From contig CP142452.1 in the NCBI GenBank assembly GCA_038049695.1, positions 68,825,501-68,889,500 of the forward strand: DNA of 64,000 nt, written 5' to 3'. Both the position numbers and the translations under genes were made by a program. Of this stretch, positions 55,382-64,000 are shown piece by piece. Under the pieces are notes generated by a model. That model was not told where the DNA came from. It saw nothing but the letters and a program-made list of their open reading frames with translations, and ran no database searches. Every line of letters begins with the position of its first letter. The stretch's first letter is position 1. The DNA comes from Cinnamomum chago (lineage: Eukaryota > Streptophyta > Magnoliopsida > Laurales > Lauraceae).

Positions 55382-57105
55382 ATGGATTAAAAAACCGGCC
55401 GATACCGCACCGATATCTCACTGAGATATCGGTAGCGGTTTAATTCTTCAAAATCTCGGCCGAGATTTTGTTCATATCGGATTTAGCGATATCTCGAACG
55501 ATATTTTCAAAATATCGGCCAAGATATATTAAAAAGGGTGAAAACCCTAATTTTTATATTTTTCCCCCATCTTCATCTTCTTCTCCTCTCTACTCAACTC
55601 CTTACTAGCCATAGCAGCAGCCACCATCTCTCTTACATATTTTCAAATCTCACTTCTATTTTTTGAAGAAAATATTATCTAAGGTAAGAGGAAATCAACT
55701 TAAAGCATTTTATTATGTGATTTTTTTTTATAGATGAAGAATAGAGGTTTGTCACTTACTCACTTGTGTAATTGTATTGTTTTCTTCATTTAGAAGTTAG
55801 ATCTACATGCTTTCATGCTAGACCTACTCATACACATGATTTTGAACTTTTTTTCAATTGTTTTTATTTTCGGATTTTTTAATATTTGAATTATAATATA
55901 TCATTTTTTGGGGATTTCATCATAAATATGTTGTTTTAATGATTCATAATCATTGTATGGTGTGTAAATGATTGATCTACATACTTTTATGTTAGATCTA
56001 TATAGTTAGATCCTAGCCGTGGCTATGTCAGACATGTTGGACAGACTGAGGCAGGGGGTAGTAGTAGCGTCGGCGCCGCTACTCATGGTCATCATGGGAG
56101 TTATGTTGGCCAAGGTGTCATGTATGGACAACATGGGGATTATGTTGGCCAACAAGGTGCCATGTATGGACAACATGAGGGTTATTCATATGACCCTAAT
56201 TGGGTAACCCCTTCACCAACACCGATTATTTCTATCGAACAGATGTTAATTGAGCAAGGGAGGCTTCCCCCACCAGTTTCTCGACGACCTATTTATGCCC
56301 CTCATGACTATTTCATGCCATTTGATTACAACCAGCCATCTCAATCCACAGCCACAGGGGATCAAGATAGTTCATCATCTTATCAAGATCAATCTGAATA
56401 TGGTTATGGGTATGGTAGTGCTAGTACTGCACAGCAGTATGGAGCATATCTTTTTAACCAATACCGAAGAAATGATGATGATGATGATGATATCGAGCCA
56501 GGGCGACACTCCACTTGGTATTAGGCTGTTAATCTGTCATACACTCATACTCATCAGTCTCTCTCTAGTCTCTACTAGTACTGTCCACTAGTCCCCTCTA
56601 ATTTCAGGTAAACCATGAACATTTTGATGCCCAAGTGCTTTATGATTTATCTATCTCAGTCACTAACTCACTATCTCATTCACTAATCTTCAGGGTCTTG
56701 AATTTCACAACTTTATTTGATGATTAAGTTATATTAAATGATGATTGATATGTTATCTTTATCTTCTTATATTTGACACTAATAAATTGATCATGAGCAA
56801 AGCATCAATAATGTTTGCATTATATGAAATACTGGAAAAGATAGTGAACTGCGAGTCTGCGACACAGACAAGACTCATAACTTAAGGTGACCGAGATTTT
56901 GATTTATTGATGTTATTAATGGAAACAAATATTGTTTTCCAGCATTTTCTAATATTCTGAATTTTTTGGATATTTTTGCGAATTTTTTTGGATTAAAAAA
57001 AAATTCATACCGCGATGACCGCGACGGACCGATATCCGCGATCGATACCGATATCATATCGGTTTTTCGGCCCGGCCGATACCGCGACCGAGATTTTGAA
57101 CCATG
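55382..57105. mobile_element. 1.7-kb insertion in the 5' LTR with short TIRs and 9-10-bp duplication
   Basis: GGTTAGGATC flanks it on both sides (55372-55381; 57105-57114), whereas the 3' LTR has this site once (63205-63214). The ends ATGGATTAAAAAACCGGCC and, reversed, ATGGTTCAAAATCTCGGTCG form imperfect inverted repeats. Both continue into CCGATAC/ATATCGG-rich palindromic sequence. Inside is the tail of a hAT-like protein. The duplication length would also fit the Mutator superfamily, so I leave the class open. Confidence 0.72.
56021..56524 (+). pseudogene. hAT-transposase-like C-terminal tail with YGQHGDYVGQ repeats
   Basis: The open frame reads GYVRHVGQTEAGGSSSVGAA, repeated YVGQ(Q)G(V/A)MYGQH(G/E) units, PNWVTPSPTPIISIEQMLIE and a Tyr/Gly/Ser/Gln-rich stretch (SEYGYGYGSASTAQQYGAYL). 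It ends in an Asp run and IEPGRHSTWY. Such low-complexity tails ending in a short Arg-His-Ser...Trp motif occur in plant BED-finger hAT-like proteins (from memory; moderate). Neither a BED finger nor the dimerisation domain is present. It is probably a last exon, since sequence upstream has introns or stops. Confidence 0.5.
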
Positions 57106-57223
57106 GTTAGGATCCAGGACTTTCAATTGGTATCAGAGCCTCGTGCTCTATATTAGGATCAAGTGTTTGGAACTCTTGATTAGGTTTAAAAACCTTAAGT
57201 TAAAACGCTAATGTTGTGCTTTC

Positions 57224-58066
57224 ATGAAAATCATTAGAATAGATTCCACTAAGTTAGATTGTGTAGATTCTTCTAGACCCCTCCTTCTTCCATCTATTAG
57301 AGATTCAAACCTTCAAATTTATGAATCTCAATTTAATTTAAAAGAAGAAGAAAATGATGAAAATGAAGATGAACTTCAACAAGCCTATGAAGAATTATAT
57401 ACTTTGTCCTTAGAGCTTGATAAAAAAAATAAAAAATTAAAAGAAGAATCTAAAAATCTAAACAAAGAATTAGTTTCTTCAAAAGATGAACTTAGAGAAA
57501 AAAAAGAAGTAATACATTGTTTAGACTCTAAGTTTATGATCTCTTTGAATTACCTTCATAATATTAAAAATGATCTAAATGAATTAAAAATTAAAAATGA
57601 TGATCTTAATAAGGAAAATTCAAAACTAAGAGATCAATTACAAAGGCAAGACATAAACATTAACAACCTAGAATTCAAGTTGACCATTTCTATGGAAAAT
57701 TTATCTAATGCACAAAATAAGATAAAAACTCTAGAACTTGGATCTAATGTTATTAATGAACTTAAATTTGATTTAAAAGTTGCCCATGAAGAACTAGTCA
57801 ACTATAAGGAAATTGAATATGAATTATCAAAAGTTAAAAATGAAAATTCAATCCTTATAAACCAAGTCACTCAACTTAAAAGCTACAAACAAAAGGATGA
57901 GTGCAAGTTTACCCAAGGTGAAGAGAGATTTGAAAAGTTATTTAAATTGGGTAAATCTCAAAGAGATAGGACGAGTCTTGGATTTGATAGGAATATTTCA
58001 CATGACCCTAGCTTCACCAACACTTTTGTGAAAGGAGAGTCCTCATTCTTCCTTGCCCATGACTAA
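57224..58066 (+). pseudogene. gag remnant: long coiled-coil frame
   Basis: A 280-codon frame is dominated by Lys, Glu, Asn, Leu and Asp with heptad-like spacing (LQQAYEELYTLSLELDKKNK, KLKEESKNLNKELVSSKDEL, LKIKNDDLNKENSKLRDQLQ), a predicted coiled coil. It lies where copia gag is expected, but the N-terminal UBN2 domain is missing. A +1 shift at its end leads into the zinc knuckle. Large SIRE-like copia elements commonly have such a gag segment (family knowledge). Confidence 0.72.
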
Positions 58067-58202
58067 ATGTAACTATTGTGGCATTAAAGGGCATTTTAGG
58101 TTTGAGTGCAAACTAAGAAGAAATCATGTGTCAAAACTCATCTATGAACCCAAAAAGGTAGAATCTAAATCTATAAAGAGTAAGACACTAAAAATCAAAT
58201 AA
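58059..58202 (+). pseudogene. gag zinc knuckle with lysine-rich tail
   Basis: The frame reads MTKCNYCGIKGHFRFECK, a complete CX2CX4HX4C retroviral-type knuckle, then a basic tail (PKKVESKSIKSKTLKIK) and a stop. Further lysine-rich frames to 58448 continue the decayed tail. Overlap and frame (+1) relative to the coiled-coil frame suggest a frameshift. Confidence 0.8.
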
Positions 58203-58499
58203 GACTCCAAAAAGATTAAACAAGTTAAATCAATTAAAATGGAGTCTCCTAAGATAGATTCTAAAAAGTTTAAACAAGTTAAACCAAGTTTAAAAGAATC
58301 TATGAACAAAAAGCTTCTCAACCTATCTCCCTTAAATCAACCCATGAAAGAACTTTTGAAGAAAATAGCCAAGTTAAATTTAAAATTCAAAAGTCAAATA
58401 AATGGAGAATATAAGAAAAAAAGAAAAATGAAACAATCCCCTAAATAACAAACTCACCAACTTCAAAAGACTAATCACCAATCTAAGCTAAATATAGTC

Positions 58500-60470
58500 A
58501 AATCAAAATATCTTGGTGATAAGTTCAAATTAAAAATTTATTAAGTCAAATCTCCTATTGTTGGTGGGACTTCTAAACTAGACCTTAAAGATCAACCCTC
58601 TCAAGACCTTAGGTAGATTCCTAAAGTTAGATACTTAGACAAACCTTAAGGCCTTGAACCACCTTGACCAACCTATCCTTTATAGTTAAATCTTATTGTT
58701 GGTCATGATACATTTGTATTTTGTTCTTTCATAGTTACATTTCTTAAAATGCAATGTTTATTTGTGATCAATTGATTTTGTCTCCATGCACCATTCTAGT
58801 TACATATCATGATTTTTAAAATCATTTGATTATAATTTCATCATGTTAGATTTGTTTTTTGCTCACATTGAGTTATATCTCTTGCATTGCATTTCTATGC
58901 ATGATCAATTGATTGTGATTTCAAAAGCTTTCATAGTTAGATTATTCATGATCGATTGTTGTTGCAAAATCATTTATGTAGATATCATAGTTAGATTATT
59001 TGAACAAATGATTTGAATCAATTTGGATTTTTCATATTTTTCTAAATTATACTTTAACATGGAAAATCATTGTTTTGAAAAATCAACTTGTATGTGTTTC
59101 AAATAAGTTATATCTTTTAAAATACAAAGTTGAATATTGATAATATGTTATCTTCAAAATCATTCTTTTTATGCTTATTGTTGGATTTTGTTTATTGAAA
59201 TGATTTGAAGATTGTATGAATGGAAATGCTCTAAAACATCATTAGTTATAATCATCAAAGCATGTTCCATGCTCTCATTTCCTTTTCCTTTTGGTTACAT
59301 CATCTTTGAAATGGAAATGAATGTTGTTTGCATCTTTGCTTATTTGTTTACATTTTTTTTATATGCAAATGCCAATTTGTTCTATGTATGGTTGTGATCT
59401 TAATTATATTTGTAGATACCATACTAGAACTCTCAAATCCATCCTTTATGCATTCTAGTCATTTTTTTTAAAAGAATGGTTATGATGTTGATTCATGTAT
59501 ATTCTCTAAGTGATGTCATCCTTATAAATGTTTCAACTTCATAGTAGTGATCTTGATCATATGAACCTCTTTGATATTCACTCCTTGTATTTCATAGTTA
59601 TATCTATTGTTTGATGGATATCTTAGATGTTGAATTCATATGATTTGACACTTTAAAAATTGCATACTGTACCAAGTCATATATTTTCAAAATGCAATTT
59701 CTCTTGTTCATCACTATGCTCATTAGTTATATCATTAAAAGTGATGAATATCCATTTATGATGCTTGATGAAATTTTGTATTTGTCACATCCTTGCTCTT
59801 AATTATGTTTTCAAATTCAATTGGTTTCATTTGGTATAATTTTCAATTGATTTCATATCCAATTGATGTCTTATCCTGAGAATGTGATAAACCTTGTGTA
59901 CATTGGATTGAACTTCATAGTCATATATTTTTGTTCCATGTCACATTCTATTAGCATCATAATTTTCATGTTTGTCACCTCTCTTGCTCATATAGGTAAA
60001 TCTCATGATCACCATGTTTATGTATTCATAATCTTGGTTGGTTATTAGTGAGGTTGGCTTCATGTTTGTATTTCATTTCACTCATCTTGCACATAATAGT
60101 CATATTTTTTAAGTGATTTCAAAACTTTCATAGCATATGATTTTCACAGTTAAATTGATTGGTGCTATGTTTAGTAAACCCCATTTCATCATGGATAGCT
60201 CTAATTTGGATTTATCTTAATAGTTATATTCTTTATAACTCCATTTTAGAGTGACTAGTTTTATAGTCTTATCATTGCATCTCAATTGGTATTCTTTGTT
60301 TCTCTAATTGGTATTCATGATCGCTTTGACCTTGCTCTTTTGGTAATTTGATCATATTGTGCTCTATAGTTAAACGTGTCTAATCCTTTCCTTGAAGTTG
60401 ACCCTCAATTTGTTAAACATCTTCTTCTTGAACCAAATAGTTATATCTTTGTCAAAAGTTTGAAAAAATG
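58500..60470. repeat. AT-rich internal region with interspersed AGTTATATC-like motifs
   Basis: No long frame exists. Variants of (C)ATAGTTATATC or TAGTTAGATTAT recur roughly 15 times at irregular 50-200-bp spacing, for example near 58685, 58730, 58797, 58870, 58944, 58988, 59105, 59245, 59599, 59733, 59920, 60226, 60376 and 60446. They are often preceded by TTCATA or CAT and surrounded by GATTGAT/ATCAAT-like text. Degenerate tandem amplification or decay of pol by repeat spread are possible causes. Confidence 0.5.
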
Positions 60471-60479
60471 AGAGAATGG

Positions 60480-61064
60480 ATTGAGGGGGAGTGTAAACAT
60501 TCATAGGAAGTATTAGTTTTGATCAAATTCACCCTTGCATTGACTTTGAACCCTTAGAGACTACTTCCATACATGATAACCTGTTATGTATTTCATTTTC
60601 GATTTCTTTTGTTAACAAGTGCTACTAAAAGGTATTTTCCTTATTTTATGTGTGTAGGTACATTTGCAATTTAATGTCAAAGGGGGAGAGAGCATTCAAG
60701 TTTTCTACAAGGAAGAGAATGTCCAAGCTTCCTAGGGGGAGATATTGTATGATCTTCTACAGAGGGAGAGAATGCATATCTTACCAAAGGGAGAGAGTGC
60801 ATGGTCAAAAGGGGAGAGTTGAAAGAAGAAAGAAAGCTTAGGAGTTAAAGAAGATGCTTGGCTAAAGAGAGAAAGATGAAAAGAAAGCTTGAAGAATAAT
60901 CAAGCTCCAAGCATCAAAAAGATTGAAGAAAAAGGGCCAGAGCTTAAGCTAAGAGCAGGAGCATCCAAGAGATTTCAAGACCTGTCCAGTTTAGGGGGAG
61001 CTGAGGACTTAGTGTGTAAAATTTGGTGTTGAGTAAGTTGCCATCAAATTGCAAAGGGGGAGAT
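60480..61064 (+). promoter_or_regulatory. Extended polypurine-tract region with eight GGGAG motifs
   Basis: GAGGGGGAGTGT, AAGGGGGAGAGAG, TAGGGGGAGATAT, GAGGGAGAGAATG, AAGGGAGAGAGTG, AAGGGGAGAGTTG, TAGGGGGAGCTGA and AAGGGGGAGATTG follow one another over about 580 bp. The last directly abuts the 3' LTR and is the primary PPT for plus-strand priming. Extended PPT-like series are known upstream of the 3' LTR in SIRE-type copia elements. Confidence 0.72.
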
Positions 61065-62414
61065 TGTTAGGGATTTTGTGTATTGCAATTTGATGGATGC
61101 ATTAGCATTTTAGCATCATTTGAATTTTCATACATGCATTGATTTAGAAAAACTTGAAATCTTGATTTATACATGCATTGTTTTTAAGACTTGTAAAAAT
61201 GTTGATTTATGCATGTTTTGATTTTAAACTTGAATGCAATTTATTTTGAAAAGAAGTTTTATTAATCAAGCTAGCCATTGTGTTTTAAGGTTTCAAATCA
61301 TTTTAGGCCTTTTATGTTTCATGGTTTTAAACTTCTTAGTTTGATTTAAATCATGATTCCAAGCTTGATTCAGTGGCCCAAAAGTCTCCTCATAAAATAA
61401 CTTTGAAGTATGAATTTTTAGGGGAAATTGGTCCCAGGCCCGGGTCGACCTGTTGTGCGGTCGGTCGACCGGGTCCCTTAGGTCGACCGGGAAAAGAGCT
61501 GTTGTACCTCTTTTCAAACGATCAGATTTATGACTATTGAAGGCTAGGTCGATCGGGGATAGGGCAGGTCAACCGGGGAGACGTAGGAACTCAGTTTTTT
61601 AGTATAAATACAAGTTCATTCCTTTAGAAAAGAGGTTGAAAAAGAGAGGGAACAAGAGCCACTCTTGAGGTGTTTTAAGACAAGGAAAAGGGGATGAACT
61701 AAGAGAGACCAAAGGGTCATTAGTGAAGCTAAAGCTTGGATCAATGAAGTTAAATCTCTAAGTAAGCTTTACTTAATCTAATCATATGTTATATGCTTTG
61801 TTTAAATTATTGGTAAATGATCTTTAGCATAATAACTATAATGTGTTGTATCTATTCTTCTTTTAGTCTTTGATCTAAGTTAGATTGGATTCTTCACTTT
61901 GATTTCAATCCAAGTTGTTTTAAAATCTTCCTTAATCATGCTTAGCCAAAATCTTTGTTTTCTTTTATAGAATGATTCTTTTACTTGGTTGAATATTTAT
62001 TTGTTGTTTTCATTCATTTGAACTTTAGTTAAATTTGTTTATTTTTGAAAACAACATTGCACATGCATCACATGTTTAGAGCTAATTAATTTCATACAAC
62101 TTGTGAGCCTTTGATTTTCATATCATTAACAAGTTTGTATCCATACATGTGATTTGCATTTCACTTTAATCAAAATCTTTTATGTGCCTTAAACGTTTAA
62201 ATGCTTTGAGCATATATTGATTGAGCTTACTTTTTAAACTTGATTAAAGTTATCACACACACACACATCATGAGCATACATCTTTGCATTCATTTAGTGT
62301 TTGTGTGAGTTAGTTTTTCAATTTCATTTCCGCCTATTTTAGAGGCAAATATATTGAGCTTTAATTGTATCTCTTTGAGTGTTTGTGTAGACACTTCTTT
62401 AAAATAAATCTTTT

Positions 62415-62622
62415 ATTGTAAAGGTTATTACTTAGCCTAAGAAAAGCACATTATAGAGATTATTGCTTAGCCTTGGAAAAACATCTTGTAGAGGTTATTG
62501 CTTAGCCTTTGAAAAGTATCTTGTAAACGTTATTACTTAGCCTAGAAAAGCACATGATAGGTTGTTGTTTAGCCTAGAAAAACAAAATTGTAAAGGTTAT
62601 TGCTTAGCCTTTTGAAAATCAT
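62415..62622 (+). repeat. 35-bp minisatellite in the 3' LTR, six units
   Basis: Same unit as at 54975-55145, with one more copy. Confidence 0.85.
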
Positions 62623-62776
62623 AGATAGTGAAAATCCGGTGAGGTGTTGGATCACAAGCCGATAGTGGATGTAGGCATTGAGGCCGAACCACTATAAATC
62701 TTTGTGTAGTGGTGTTTGCTTGTGGTGATTGTTTTATTAGCTTTCGTATCTTGTTTGATAAATCATCACTTGTGAC

Positions 62777-63130
62777 TAGTGGCGGAACCAAGGGGGGCTG
62801 GCAGGGGCCATGGCCCCCCCATAGTTTTTGAAAACCCCCTTCTCTATTTTGAAAATTTTATTAATTTTTATATATGGCCCCTCCAAAATTTCTAGAAACC
62901 CCTTTATTCTTTAAAAAACTTTATGAATTCTTACATGTGGCCCCTCTAGATTTTCTAAAAACTCATTCTTCTTTAGAACATTTTATAGTTTTTTACATAT
63001 GGACCCTCAAAATTTTCAAAAAAACTACTACAAGTTTTAAAAAACCTACATGTGTTTTTCATATGTGGGACCCAAAAAAGATTTTCTATATAGTGGCCCC
63101 CCCAAGGAAGAATTTTTGGGTCCGCCCCTG
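62777..63130. mobile_element. 354-bp hAT-type MITE in the 3' LTR
   Basis: The left end TAGTGGCGGAACC and the reversed right end CAGGGGCGGACCC form inverted repeats typical of plant hAT elements. CTTGTGAC, an 8-bp duplication, lies exactly at 62769-62776 and 63131-63138. The 5' LTR has one copy of this site and no insert, so the MITE arrived after the LTR element. It has internal repeats of CTACATGTGGCCCC-like text. Confidence 0.88.
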
Positions 63131-63230
63131 CTTGTGACTAATTAATTTTAAAGAAGTTACAATTTGTCATAATTGGTCACATATTGTAGCCCCCCACCCT
63201 TTAGGGTTAGGATCCAGGACTTTCATGAAA

Positions 63231-63934
63231 TACTTGGCTATGGCAAATTTTTCTTTGAAAAGTCTAAGAGCAAAAAGATGACACATATACATATATATAA
63301 AATATTTGTGTATTTGTGTATGTGTCTTGAAGTTTATTTTTTATTAAATAGCATATCCTAAAATATCAATGGTAAAATCAACACATTTAATAAAATTTTA
63401 TACGTGAAGTTGTTTGTGTGTTTGTTTTGTAAAAAAGCATTGAGTACTGTTTTAAAAAATATTTTTAAATTAGTCATATTAAATATGATTTAATGTTATC
63501 TTAAAGTTGAAAAGAAATTTCCCAATTAAAAATAACCATATAATAGTGATTTATTGTAAAATTATGCCTTTCACCAGAGGATTTAGACATCACTATTAGA
63601 ATATTAGTAGATTTTGAGTCCACGAATTTTTGTGTTTTTTTTATCTCTGTAGATTTTGCAGTCGTCACTCGTCACTTTTTCTCTCCCTTGACTTTTATTG
63701 AAACCACTAGAAAAGTAAACTTTGATAACTTAAAAAAGTTTCAGTGGGTTTAGTGTCTTCTCTAGGTTTGCAAAAAACTTAAAAAAGTTTTAAGAGCCCT
63801 GAGTAGTTAGACTCGATGAAATCATCCCAATTGAAGGAGACACATGGCATATAAAGGGTTAACTAACTCCTCTAAGTATCTATTAAAGTCGGTCACTCTT
63901 CCTTTGCTTAGGATTTGTATTCTACAAGCCCACG
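63231..63934. other. Flanking DNA and possible promoter
   Basis: AT-rich host DNA right of the LTR element. CATATAAAGGGTTAAC at about 63849-63864 is TATA-like and lies about 80 bp before the ATG at 63935. Confidence 0.35.
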
Positions 63935-64000
63935 ATGCCAAGAACGCCTCGCCTCGTTGTCTTGATGGTAAGGAGCAACAATTCTCATTGGGAGATCCTG
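63935..64000 (+). CDS. Possible first exon of a gene running off the window
   Basis: ATG at 63935 gives MPRTPRLVVLM, followed by GTAAGG, a good donor, at 63968. A TATA-like sequence lies about 80 bp upstream and the local GC content rises. Too short to identify, and the end of the window cuts it. Confidence 0.3.
   Translation, partial: MPRTPRLVVLMVRSNNSHWEIL

Larger units (their letters stand above)
53637..57125 (+). repeat. 5' LTR of the gag-only element, interrupted by a 1.7-kb insertion
   Basis: It starts TGTTAGGGATTTTTTGTATT and ends ATCCAGGACTTTCA. Without the insertion at 55382-57105 it is about 1.76 kb, and it matches the 3' LTR throughout. Landmarks are a cluster of GGTCGACC-type motifs (53997-54140), a TATA box GAGTATAAATACAAG (about 54157-54171), and a 35-bp minisatellite (54975-55145). 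Confidence 0.88.
53637..63225 (+). mobile_element. Large non-autonomous LTR retrotransposon with gag remnant only
   Basis: Two LTRs of about 1.8 kb (after removing later insertions) are flanked by TGAAA duplications. A copia-type primer site TTGGTATCAGAGCC follows the 5' LTR (57127). The PPT GCAAAGGGGGAGAT precedes the 3' LTR (61051-61064). Between them are a gag coiled-coil frame, a CCHC knuckle and about 2.8 kb of AT-rich non-coding DNA. No protease, integrase, RT or RNase H was found. The series of GGGGGAG motifs near the 3' LTR and the lysine-rich gag tail resemble SIRE/Maximus-type copia elements (inference). It would depend on an autonomous relative. Confidence 0.85.
61065..63225 (+). 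repeat. 3' LTR of the gag-only element, carrying a hAT MITE
   Basis: It starts TGTTAGGGATTTTGTGTATT and ends ATCCAGGACTTTCA, followed by TGAAA. It matches the 5' LTR except for the 354-bp MITE with its duplication, one extra minisatellite unit, about 20 bp (CATACATGCATTGATTTAGA region) near its start, and scattered substitutions. Confidence 0.9.

Noticed and set aside
59212-60048. Short hydrophobic frames (61 codons each)
   Set aside because: Phe/Ile/Tyr-rich translations of AT-rich DNA inside the gag-only retrotransposon; no start context or homology.
1-64000. CRISPR array, bacterial operon or rRNA genes
   Set aside because: No regularly spaced short repeats with unique spacers, no ribosomal RNA sequence, and the gene structure is clearly that of a plant nucleus.

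Overview
The window is plant nuclear DNA, and very probably from an angiosperm. The genes are intron-rich with plant-style splice sites. The intergenic space is AT-rich and packed with plant transposon types: Ty1/copia, solo LTRs, MULEs, LINE-1-type LINEs, tRNA-derived SINEs and hAT/MULE MITEs. I cannot name the species. Only two intact host genes are supported. The rest is mostly nested or decayed transposable elements.

Layout. 0-2.7 kb: a LINE reverse-transcriptase relic split by a SINE with perfect target-site duplications. 2.79-6.0 kb (+): a six-exon gene for a 190-aa lysine-rich protein of unknown function; two of its exons are a tandem duplication, and two MITEs lie in intron 2. 6.8-9.9 kb: a MITE and a LINE RNase H relic. 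9.94-27.64 kb (-): a 15-exon gene for the plant SPATA20/YyaL-type thioredoxin-domain protein. The exons join into an uninterrupted 837-codon frame. It has a 22-nt micro-exon, two GC-AG introns, and a 6.7-kb intron holding two LINEs in inverted orientation plus a SINE.

28.45-36.24 kb: a complete 7.8-kb Mutator-like element (MULE-1) with terminal inverted repeats and an exact 9-bp duplication. It has no visible transposase core. Instead it carries a transposase-type PB1 domain followed by a long, frameshifted tract rich in WG/GW/WN motifs, flanked by inversely oriented arrays of a shared repeat. The tract resembles the Argonaute-binding (AGO-hook) regions of silencing proteins. This is the most intriguing item in the window.

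36.8-47 kb: a second, decayed MULE on the minus strand (PB1 plus transposase core). A copia retrotransposon with intact ends (36988-44363) is inserted in it, and that copia is itself broken by a 2.5-kb solo LTR (39446-41913). 47.3-52.3 kb: a MITE, a GC-richer block of unknown nature, a 1.8-kb solo LTR, one stranded exon of a plant U-box E3 ligase, and a FAR1-type fragment cut by a MULE-type MITE.

53.6-63.2 kb: a large LTR element with 5-bp duplications that keeps only part of gag. It has an extended series of polypurine motifs before the 3' LTR. Both LTRs carry later insertions: a 1.7-kb element with a hAT-like protein tail in the 5' LTR, and a hAT MITE in the 3' LTR. A possible first exon of another gene starts at 63935 and runs off the edge.

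The two host genes show no functional link. The window is mainly a record of successive transposon insertions around and inside them.
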